In this document: positions 13,148-22,849 of the stretch, one piece after another
Layout: every line of letters begins with the position of its first letter
Position numbering within the stretch: position 1 is the first letter of the stretch
NCBI RefSeq assembly: GCF_033473495.1
Contig: NC_088939.1
Location: 868,001-932,000, forward strand
DNA length: 64,000 bases
Origin: Cercospora beticola
Lineage: Eukaryota; Ascomycota; Dothideomycetes; Mycosphaerellales; Mycosphaerellaceae
Direction of reading: 5' to 3'
Program-made: the position numbers and the translations under genes
Notes under the pieces: generated by a model
The model's database searches: none
What the model saw: the letters and a program-made list of their open reading frames with translations, nothing else
What the model was told of the DNA's origin: nothing

Positions 13148-13614
13148 ATTGAATGAAATTTTTCGAGTTGGCGAGTCGTAACGAGGGAAGTGAAGGTATG
13201 ACATGAATGAATGTGGTCATGAAGCCTGAACATATACTACTTTTGAGGAGATTGCCGTGGACAATGCTTTCCAATTGGTTCATACGTACCACAACCAGAA
13301 TTGCCCAACTCGGAAATACAGGGATTCTTTTGATGAAGATAAACTTCCAGTCTACCACAGAAACTGTATCATTATGATCTGCATCTCAGTTCACAAATTC
13401 GGAGTGTGCAGGTGTGATGCGTTTGTCTGGACCAGGCATTGAGGACACAGATCTAACGGCCGCGTACATCCGACCTTCCGAAAGTGGTCACTGCTAGGAA
13501 ATCCGTGCATATCAGACTCTCCATAAAGTTGCTTCTGAAGTATACCATTGGACTGGCTTCCTTTCTGACCTCATTGCATCTGTCCTCGCTTCTCTCCACT
13601 CGCTACTTTGAACC
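13148..13614. other. Shared upstream region of two small secreted-protein genes
   Basis: 467 bp between the divergent starts of the signal-peptide cold-shock gene (-) and the Cys-rich gene (+). It should hold both promoters. A TATATG lies near 13230 on the minus strand; a CT-rich stretch precedes the plus-strand ATG. Confidence 0.5.
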
Positions 13615-14014
13615 ATGTTTACCACCTACATTTTAATGGCAAATCTAGCCATGCTCGGCCTTGCTAGCCAAAACCTCAGAAGGCAAACAGATTCGGAGTC
13701 TTGCTTAGGCTCGAGACTCCCATTTTGCTGCATCAGTAACTCAGATAGTGATCAACAATATTGTGCGTACTCTGACTCAATATCTCAAAGTCGCATGACC
13801 ATAATAACGATTTACAGGTTACCAAATCCCTGCAGATGGACTATGCGCCGAGGAGTCCAACCTACGCTGTTGCTCGCTCAAGTTCCCCACCGCAGTACGT
13901 ATCGTGAGGTCCATCGACACTATGCTACTCGGGCTGATACACAAATAGGCACATTCTGTCGCTCCAATATCCGACGCAGATCAAGGCATTGAATTCCAAT
14001 GCGAGATACCTTGA
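13615..14014 (+). CDS. Small secreted eight-cysteine protein, hydrophobin-like cysteine order
   Basis: Three exons: 13615-13762, 13818-13894 and 13949-14014, joined by introns of 55 bp (donor GTGCGT, acceptor TACAG) and 54 bp (donor GTACGT, branch GCTGAT, acceptor ATAG). The spliced frame gives 96 aa. The N-terminus (MFTTYILMANLAMLGLASQN) is a likely signal peptide, with a possible processing site at LRRQ. The mature part has cysteines at 30, 38, 39, 50, 59, 67, 68 and 93, in the order C-CC-C-C-CC-C used by hydrophobins. Spacing does not fit class I or II well: the last gap of 24 is long and the loops are polar. It may be a diverged hydrophobin or an unrelated disulphide-rich effector-like protein. 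The first junction recreates Cys50 from both exons, which supports the splice. It faces the secreted cold-shock gene. Confidence 0.65.
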
Positions 14015-14618
14015 AATTACGCGGCTGAACTGCACTGTATGAATAGCGAGGTTTCCTGAGGAGAGAGAGATCTGTCTGAATATCTTAGTGTAATGAGAGG
14101 ATTGCTAGTTTCTTGTCAGATATTGACCATGCATCATACCAATGACGCTGCGCATCCGAGCCTGCAACTGGTTGACGTTGAGCGGGAAAGCTAGCATGTC
14201 GATGTGAAAGTGAGTTGTCGTTGTTCATGGTCTTGCAATACGACTTCCAATGTTTCTGAGGTCTACTTTCCTCTCACACACGGGCCGGAATCATAGACTG
14301 TGCGATGTAGCCATGGTCAGAGTTACCATCAAGAGAGTTACCATCAGGTCCCTGCCGGATTTAGCTAACACACAGATGCTCCTTTGCGGGTACAACTACT
14401 ACAGAAACGGGGATTCTCTAGCCGCTGTAAGGCGAACGATAGACCGGTCCATGAAATAGAGCCAAACCAGATTAAAGGAATACCTTCCTCTAGACATGGT
14501 GCGTATCTCGTGCTATAGTTCTATCTTCTAATCTATGGGCCGCCAAAGCGAACATCGCAAACGGACAAAGTTTCGAGCTTCCCAATGCGCGAAGGATAGT
14601 GTGCGCCTCAATGGAGTT
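14015..14618. other. Intergenic region with a short tandem duplication
   Basis: No gene seen. A ~15-bp unit containing AGAGTTACCATCA occurs twice in a row at about 14319-14347. Confidence 0.45.
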
Positions 14619-17600
14619 TCAACTGTAAGGGAGCTGCTGATTTTCTGGAAGGGTCTGGCCGGGCCCATCGAATGGAGGATAGTTGTTCAGGTTCAACGGC
14701 TGCGTTTGAACTCCTTGCTGCGCGCCCATGTCGAGGACTCGTGCCTGTTGATTACTGTGCCCGAGTGGTGAAGGGCCAGAGTTGAAGGGTTCGCTACGAG
14801 GATAGGAGTGCATATTTATGCCATGCTGCGCATCCATATCAAAGTTGAGCTGCTGTTGGCTTCTATGATCGGGTTGCGGACGATCATAAGCCATATGCTC
14901 AATGCGGTTCTGGGACGGCATCTGTCCCCACGGTTGCGTATAGCCGGTGAGTCCTTGCTCGTTGCTGCCAAATTGTCGTGCGTCGTAATTCGTGAGATTT
15001 GAAGACGGGAGCCACCCGCCGAATAGTTGTGGTTGTGGCGGATGCATAGCAACTTGAACGCCCTGTGATCCATAGATTGGAGGCGCAACTTGCTGCTGGT
15101 AGCGCGCAGCCGCAGCTTGCATTCGTTGGACAGGCTGGCTTTCCAACATTGATGATCCGGTAAGCGGGCGTCGGTTAAATGCGGACGACGAGGCTGTACT
15201 CTGGATATTCTGAGTCGGAAATGGGTCAGATGTCCCGGTGCCCCCAGAGGGTTGTAGACCATGGGGAACGTAGGACGAGGGCGTCAGGGGCATTGCTGGC
15301 AAATGCGCAGCGAATTCGTCATTGCCGTGAATCTGACGAGTTTCATTGCTCCCTGCGTGGCCGGACACTTTCTCATCGATGCTCCTCTTCAAAATCATCG
15401 CGAATTCACTGTTATCCCCGGCGAGAAGGGAAGAGCTCATTTTCAGAAGAACGATGAAGTGTTCTCGCTCGAGTCGCAGTGCGCTAATTTCGAGCTGCAA
15501 AGCACGCAAGGCGGTGGTGCTATTAGGAGACGAGTGGAGATGAGTTGGGGCAAGCTCTTCTTCGATCGACTTCAGCTTCGGCTTTTTGCGTTTCAAGACT
15601 GAGAAGATCGTCAGTGGATGGCCGTTAGCGTCATGACTTTACTGACCAAGATTTGGCACATCATCACAGCTCGGGTACGTCAGTGCGTAAAGATAACGCC
15701 ATTGGGCAGCCCGTGACTCCGGGCATTTTTGTTTGAGGCAGCCTTTGGCAAGTCTATGGCGTTGACTCCTGATAGCTTCTGCTGAGCGCAAAGTCTCGAT
15801 GTCCGTGTTCGTATCACAGAGCGATACACAGTTTTCTTCGCAGATGGAAGTCATCGTTTGCTGCTTTGTGCCAATCCCCTGGGAGTACCTGTGGCTCTGG
15901 AGCGATTCATCGTCGTCGAATTTGCACCAGCATTTAGGGCAGACTCTGATCTTATGCTTCTTTAGGCAACGTCTGTACCGTCACAGTGTCAGCAGCTTGG
16001 TTTCCACTCACGACGACACATCACTTACATGACGCCAGATATATACTGATAGGTCGCTGTGCAACTATCGTGGACACACGGGATTTCCACATTGAGCTTC
16101 CCGGCGAACTCTTCCCCAGCGTTGCCTTCTGGTCCAGGCTCGTTACCTTCGAAGTGCTCATCACCGCGATCCTGGCCCCCGGAGAATTTGCGCTTCCCAT
16201 TGGGCTTCCCTCCTGTGCCCCGGTCGCCAGTGTCTCCCTCGTCAGGGCGTTGAGATGAAGAAGCATTGTTGTTGCTGTTCCCAGCATGTTCTTGTAGATT
16301 ACTGCCATTACCAGAAGACCACAAAGAAGAGGGCGTGGGCGCGGCATGCGTATAGGCATCCGGCAAGCGAAGGTTGTCCGAGATCGCGGCAAGGCTACGG
16401 ACCAAGCTGGCTATGAAACAAGCGAGCTGGAATACCGTAAGTCCAAGATCACATAAGCCCATGCAAATCAACAACAGGACTTCTAGCAGAGCGTCAAGCT
16501 CCAATGCATCATTGTCGTCAATCAGATAGGGGAAGAGCCACGAATCGACTGCGATCAAGTCAACCTCCTGGTATGCTTCCTTCGCGGCAGGTGGAATGAG
16601 ACCAATGAGTTGATGCAAGTAAAAGCTCCTGCCACGTATTGATGAAGGGAAATCGGAGCGAACAAGCTCTTCTAACATGTCTGCAGCATCTTCCCACGTC
16701 GCGGTGGTGTATTTTGGTCCAGATCCTTTGGCTGCGAGATATGCGCGAATGGACAGAATTCCATTACACGGAGTGTCGCTTTCTCCACTCTCATGGCATT
16801 CTAGCTCAGAATCTGGCAGGTACAACGTCGACGGCGGGTCGAAGGGTACATCTTGGTCTTCGTCTTTGCACCGTTCAGGCTGGTCCAAGATCCAAGCTTG
16901 GCAATCAGGTGGGCTCGCTTTTGCACCAATGACGAACGGGACTGGTGCGCCCTGGACCGTGGCCATCTGCGATACGTGCTGAGCGTCGGTATGAGCGCGC
17001 AAGTGGGGTTGACACGCGATTGAAGCTATCCGTTGGGTCGTCTCTGTTTCATCGATAGTAGGAAAGCGCCACGAGTTGTCACACCCGGCTTTTTGAGGCC
17101 AGGAGTTACTTGTCGCCAGTTTCCTATAATCGGTGTTGCCAGTGGGAATTTCTCGTCCGGAGCCAGATTTTGCAAAGTGTCTCGAATCTAATGAGAAAGC
17201 TCGCCTGTGGCCTTCCTGGACATCACATCGTGGGTTCTTCCGAGGCGAAAATAGTCGATCCACCACGTCTTGCGACATCTCCGTGGCGTGCCTTTTGACC
17301 GAATTTGACGCCGGACTTTGATTCTTGGGTAGCCGATTTGCTCCAAAAGTTTTGTCCCTTGATTCGGCTTCGCCATGTGGCATGACAGGAGCGTGCAGGT
17401 ATGGCCCGCACGCCACTGCCGAGTCTTGCCTTGCAAGTGGTTCGGACTGTATATGGCCTGCTGCCGGCTTTTTCGAGGCCACTGCATTCCTCGACTGAGC
17501 TGTCTGTAGGACAATATCACATTCCAGAGGGCGCGCACTCGTTCGCTCGACACCAGGAGATTTAGTGGCGATTCGCCCAGCAATGCTCTCTGAGTCACTG

Positions 17601-17860
17601 ACGTCGCTGGGGCCCCAACAATAGTTGAAGTTCCAACGATCAGCGTCAGTGCTATCAGGAAAGTTGTAGCTGCAGCGTTTCTCCACCGTACTGTGCGCTG
17701 GATGCCTCGTAGCATTTATCGGCTGTTGTGGTAGCAGAACCTCTGGCTCCATTAAGACACGGGACCGCTGCGGAAGCGCATGCCAGGCGCTGTGGCTCAT
17801 CGGGTCCGACACATAATCTCCAGGAGCTGGGCCGGTCAGCTCGCGTTTGATGAAGCTCAT
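14619..17860 (-). CDS. Large Cys/His-rich (zinc-finger-like) protein, paralogue A
   Basis: Three exons: 16029-17860, 15647-15972 and 14619-15598. Introns are 56 and 48 bp (donors GTAAGT and GTCAGT; acceptors TACAG and CTCAG); the join gives 1,045 aa. Residues 1-590 are polar and low complexity except for a hydrophobic stretch near 455-490 (LLEVLLLICMGLCDLGLTVF). A Cys/His block spans the first junction: CVHDSC at ~595, then KKHKIRVCPKCWCKFDDDES and a later H, followed by CEENC and a WRYLYALTYPSCDDVP motif. This layout (C-C, H, CPxC, F, L, H, then W-x-IY) fits a large fungal C2H2-like family of unknown function, often read as a DNA-binding fold. Exon 3 adds a basic patch (KRKKPKLK), a short coiled coil (LQLEISALRLEREHF) and a Q/P/S-rich tail. 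The gene at 19534-21900 has the same core and same intron phases. Confidence 0.8.
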
Positions 17861-17890
17861 TGTCGTGCTTGGTTGACAGTTTCAGCCCGC

Positions 17891-18462
17891 TCAATGCTGC
17901 AGCGCACGAAGTGACTTTTGTGCAATCCTGATAGGGGCCCATGACTTGGTTCTTGCCTGTTGAGCGGCCTGTGAATAACGCCCTCCCCAGCGGTGTACGA
18001 AGCTGGCAACAGGCTGTGGAATCATGTGAGCTGTGTGTGGTGGCGCATGTCGAGGTCGCTTGCCGCATAGCGTTAGCGTTCTGTTGCACGCTCGGGCGTG
18101 GCTTGCTTCGAAAGTTGTCAGCAACTTGTGTGCAAGTACTTCTTCTCTTGCCCAAGTTTCCTTGACAGTATCGCACGAAATTTTCGACATAAAAGAGCAA
18201 TCGATCGCTGCCACAGCTTGCTGGATGTTCGTTTTGCAGTTGATTGCAGCGAAATGTCCTTTCCGCCAACTTGCGCCCAAGCAGCCTGAAGTAATATGTC
18301 TACCGCGAACGCTCCCATCGGCTCTGTGCGAGTTCTGAGCGCACCTTGCAACTTTCGTTCCACTTGCAGCCATTTGTCGTCAATCTGCTCGTCGTAAATC
18401 AGGATGTCGCCGATGGCATATAATTCGGTAGCTGGACCGTGGCGTAGAGTGCCATCGTTCAT
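17891..18462 (-). CDS. Possible small gene between the two paralogues (doubtful)
   Basis: From ATG 18460-18462 an open frame starts MNDGTLRHGPATELYAIGDI. If spliced (exons 18345-18462 and 18285 to 17891; donor GTGCGC, acceptor CTTCAG) it runs for about 170 residues to a stop only 30 bp before the start of paralogue A. Unspliced it ends at 18118. A further upstream exon ending at the GTGAGT donor at 18577, joined at acceptor 18486, would also keep the frame and includes a CVVC motif, but no start codon was found for it. No known domain is recognised. The branch site of the 59-bp intron is poor. It may be noncoding, or a remnant. Confidence 0.22.
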
Positions 18463-19206
18463 GTAGCAGAAATGTCGCAAACAACCTACACAAGTCAGAC
18501 TCAGCGAAACGGGACCTACGCAGCCGCAATTGACAATGGTGAGTTACAATCGACGGATCCTCGCCGCAGTAACTCACGCCAGCGATCAGGCAAATTCGAA
18601 TGGTGTCCTCGACAGACCACGCAGGCGTCATCCGCAGCGACAGAAGGATCGAATGGCCGCCGGGAGCAGTATCGCAGCGCCACAAGCAGCGCTGAATACG
18701 ATGCCCCAACCTCGCTGGCTGGTATTGGGGCCCAATTCGAACAAAATCAGGGGCGCAAGTCTTGATGGCGGCCTCGTGCAATGCTCCCATTCACGCGCAA
18801 GAAGTGGCGGTGTGCATGTTTCGACACGGCCAAGCTGGCTTGAGGGCGGCGGGCGCCAGCACAGATGCGGAGTGAAGACGTAGGTGGAGGCTGCAGAGAG
18901 CAGGAGGTGTGGCTCGGGATGGGGTGCCGTTCATGCAGAAAGGGAGAGGCCCTTGGCCCCGTCTTGCAGGAGGTGTGGTGTGGTGGTGGTGGCTTCAGCA
19001 GCACAGTCTAGCCAAATATAGCCTAGCTCATGAGTTCCCCGTCTTCCCCCCGTCCCTCGAAATACTGCCTGCGACATTATATTGTGTGGACATCCTCAAC
19101 GTGATGACAATCTTCAAAAAGTGCCTGCCTTCTTCGCAAGAAACAAATCTTCAGCTCATTCCCGCTCGCAGTGTGGACTCGTCAACAGTCTCTTGCATAG
19201 GGGTCT

Positions 19207-19533
19207 TCACATATTATCCCAATTCCAAAATTCAATCATGCCAGAGGACTGCTGAAAGTGGATGTTGATATTAGAACCCGCGTATTCATGTGTGAACATC
19301 CTAGTACCATTGTCAAACAAGACACCATTTTCCATCGGTAATTGCGTGAGAACATCGATGGCAGCAGTCGGAGCTTCTCTTGACACATTGCAGTGTGCGT
19401 GTTGCAATGTCGATTGGTGACTTGTTGTGGATATCGCAGCCTCGCCACCGAGCTGCAGTGAATGTCCAGTAGCTTCAGGTTCATAACGCGACGGGTTCTC
19501 GTTCGTGAACGGATTCGTCCTCTCCATGCCCTT
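19207..19533 (-). other. In-frame open extension after the stop of paralogue B
   Basis: Directly after TGA (19534-19536) the same frame continues AAG GGC ATG GAG AGG and stays open for 108 codons to a stop at 19207-19209. The predicted peptide is N/Q/S/T-rich and ends FWNWDNM. It could be the lost C-terminal tail of paralogue B (nonsense mutation), a readthrough product, a part joined by an unseen intron (a GT lies 10 bases before the TGA) or chance. Confidence 0.4.
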
Positions 19534-21900
19534 TCATGGCGGACACTTGTCGTCGATCCAATTGCGGAGTTCCTCCGAGGTTACATGTTCTCTGCATAAG
19601 CGCAGAAGGCCTTGAAGTGTGTCAATAGTATTTGCGGCCCGCTCTCTCTCCAGAATATATTCAGCCCTTTCCGCTAGTCGATCAGCATTGCTTTCTTTGC
19701 GAACTCTTTCGACTTGTTCTGTCAGAGCGTTGACCCTCGCTTGACTCTCTACGAGAGCAGTTTGCGCTTCTCGTAGGAGTTGACGTGCCTCTTCTCGCTC
19801 TTGCAATGGCGGACATGCATCCCGCCGTAATACAGGCCTTGAAGTGGCCGTGATGATTCCGTTGTGTGGGGTCTTGAAGTCGTGAACGACTGCTGGACAC
19901 CAGTCAGCTGTGACTCTGATCTCAAGGAAAATAACGTACTGGACTCGGGCACGTTGTTACAATCCGGATTGCACAAAGCATAGATATAGCGCCATCTTTG
20001 AATCGGTCTGTCCTTGCCCCTTGACCGACAGTTCTTGTCCCTCTTATGCTTGATCGCAATTATGGAGTCTGAGTCTGAGCTCGACAGTTGACTTTGATCG
20101 CACTCCGAAAGCACACATTGCCTCTCACACTCGTCGTCTTTGTGGTCACGTCTCTGGAATTTGTTCGGAAACATTTCGTAGCAACGGCCACAGATGTATA
20201 TCTCGTGGCTCTCGATTTTGCGTCTGGGAATAAGTCAGAAATTGAAATCAATTTATGAAGGCATACGTACAGCATATCCGAGAGGTGAGTGTCTTTGCCA
20301 TGGCATCCTTGATTCCATATGATGCAGGGTAGTCGCGGCGATGGTTCTCCGCTGGTTTGTGGATCACCGGATGAACCTTTGCCAGTCTGAATGCGCTTCG
20401 ACGAGACGTTCCTTTCATCCTGGCGACTGCTTGGTCTCTTGCTACCGCGGCTTTGGTGGGTCTCACTATGGTCCTCAGCGCCGCGACCGGCAAAATGGTT
20501 ATTGCCCGTGGAGCTGCTTAGGGTTGTATGCTGGCGCACTGATTCCGTGCGAGCATTTCTCGTTCTCGTGACGATAGAGGTGATACTTTCTGGATTAGCA
20601 GTAGTCGCGCGGCAGGTGTTGCGTGATTGGACAATGAAGCAAGAGTCATCAGTTCCAGTTCCTTTTCCTTGCGCTCCGCCAAGGATTGTTTCGATCGTGT
20701 AACACAAGTCCGATGGTTCGTCTCCTGCTTCTGTACCACATGCTGATGGCGAAACTGGTAAGTCTGATTCTATTGAGCTCCCGTTCACAGCCTTAGTGCA
20801 GCAACGAGAGTTTTGGTCATCAGGATTAGACATAATAGAACCCTGAGGACGAATGGCGCCGTCGAGCATTCGTGAAGCCAATACCTCTTGTTCGTCAAGC
20901 TCGATCGTACTTGTAGCGGTGTCGGAGAGGAATGCATGAATCCTGGAATACAGGCTGGCGCTTGCGAACACTACGGGAGAGTCAGTGCTGACTGACGACA
21001 GATTGAGTATTGTTGATGGGCTTTCCTGCCCTGCTTCCACACAGTCGAGTCCTACAGGCGAGCGTTGCTGTTCTATTTGCGCAAGAACCCAGTCGTCCAG
21101 TCTCCGTCTGCGACTTTCCTGTCGCTCCTGTAAGATGACATCGCAATCGTCGAGACCGGAGGAGAGATCCTTCACGTCGCAAAATTCTTCTTCTTCGATC
21201 ACAGGCGGAGCGCTATTGTGTACCAGCACATTGTTGACATCGGATGGCCTTGGGGTCGATGTATGTTCCGCATCGTCTGATAGTACGCCATCGATCTTCA
21301 CATCTTCAGATGAGCCCGCTGGCGTCGCCATATCATCCACGACTGTATCATCCGCCTCCGAGCGCTTGCATTCGTTTGACGGCTGTCGTGCGGCTTCGAC
21401 GTGGTTCGAGTATTGGGAATCTTGGCCCAAACGGCAAGGAACTGCAAGAGGCACTTCTATACCGCCTTTCATCGGTGCAAGATCGACGGAGGCGTCCACA
21501 TCGAGGTCGAAGGCATCTGTGTCTGTGGTTTGTGGCGAATCACAAGAAGAGAGTCGATCGCGGTGCGGGGAATCATAACCGGAGTCCACCCAGGAGGTCA
21601 GGCTGGAGCTACGGCGGCAACTACCTCGAATTAGAGCTTGCCCAGCATATTACAAGTAAATATACATACCTTCGTAACGACGAAACGCCTTCCGCCTGCA
21701 GTCCGACGTCCACATCGCGACTAGTTGAATAAACATAACAGCAGTCACATCTGATATGACGGGTACAGATAGGACATTGCTCCGGTGACAAGCTCGGATC
21801 GATTGTGTGTTTACACCAGCAGCAGATCCTGTGCGAGCATTAGCGACTTCTATGCCATGAATCAAACAGTGCCCAGGAAGGCCGACCACCATCCTCTCAT
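19534..21900 (-). CDS. Cys/His-rich (zinc-finger-like) protein, paralogue B
   Basis: Five exons: 21890-21900 (11 bp), 21670-21828, 20271-21608, 19940-20223 and 19534-19892, giving 716 aa; every join keeps frame. Exon 1 (ATG AGA GGA TG) uses a weak donor, GTGGTC, so the start is the least certain part. Exon 2 is Cys-rich: WICCWCKHTIDPSLSPEQCP is followed by IC, H, CDCC, a small zinc-ribbon-like motif. Exon 3 is acidic/serine-rich disorder and ends in CIIWNQGC (~485). Exon 4 completes the core shared with paralogue A (H, ICGRCYEMF, H, CERQC, then RWRYIYALCNPDCNNVP). Exon 5 is a coiled coil (~residues 620-700) and ends CPP before TGA. The core intron is in phase 2 and the next in phase 1 in both paralogues. 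After the TGA the same frame stays open for 108 codons (see findings). Function unknown; probably nuclear if the fingers bind DNA (inference). Confidence 0.75.
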
Positions 21901-22849
21901 GGACTCGGGTGAATTTGCGGCAAGGCTCGAAGGAGATGTGGGCATTGTTAGTTGCCTTACGCCTAGTGTCTGTGGAGGGACGGTGGAGGCAAACCTCGAA
22001 GGGTCAGACCGCTACGGAGATGTTGTGTGAGAAGCTGCAAGAGCGAAATGCAGAGCAGAGTCGGCCATCGTCGCATGCTGACCATCTCCGAGGCCATTGC
22101 AACTTGCATGCAAGGTGACCGGCTTTGAGCTGCACCCTCATGCGCACTGTGGCGCCTCCCGCTGCGCAGCCAAGTGGGAGAACATGTGTAGACCGCGACT
22201 GTCGGCCAGTAGCAAAGTCGATAGCAGTCATCATCGCAAGCTTCGCTAAAAAAAAGGTCTTGCGGATATTCAACCATGCAAGCGGTCATATTGTATGCGT
22301 GCGATGGTCCTCCCTCTTTGCAGCCGGCAAGAACCCAGTGCTGTAGATGTGGTTCTGGATCGCCGTCTTCAAGTTCCTGCAATTGGCCGGCCCGGAGCTT
22401 CATGCAACAAGTCTAGAGCATGTTGGGCATTTACATGAGATGTGATTTCTCGAGATCAACCAGTGCATATTGGCGAAGCGCAGTATGGATGCCCGACAAG
22501 GCAGAATGTGGCGTGGAGGTGGATGCCGTGACAGAAGATTGCTCTTCACATGGAGTCGCGATTGCCTTGCGCTAGTCAATTACGGCTTAGCCTTCCCGAC
22601 ATCCCGTCTTCCCGCTCCCGCCTCGCCCTCCACATCCGCATGATAGCACAGATCGCGACAGCAATAACCACAATCAACATCCAAATATTTCGAGCATCGG
22701 CGTCTTGGAGTTCTGGTTCTGAAGGTTAACCCACCTCTTCCCAGCCACGAATCTTACACTCGATTCAAGACTGGCCTCAAGACAAGTCCAACGCAGAAGT
22801 CGCCGAGAAAGCGATATCCATTGGCGGCTCACATAATACTTCCAATGCC
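21901..22849. other. Divergent intergenic region
   Basis: About 950 bp between paralogue B (-) and CLP1 (+). Open frames on the minus strand (for example 21963-22403) contain several Cys but no motif I can name; an extra upstream exon of paralogue B could lie here. Confidence 0.4.

Noticed and set aside
18472..18765. Plus-strand 97-residue open frame starting MSQTTYTSQTQRNG
   Set aside because: Overlaps the doubtful minus-strand gene; no start context or continuation, and no domain.
21963..22403. 146-residue minus-strand open frame upstream of paralogue B
   Set aside because: Considered as an extra N-terminal exon. The good GTAAGG donor at 21960 would need a frame with a stop just before it, so the join fails; left as undecided.
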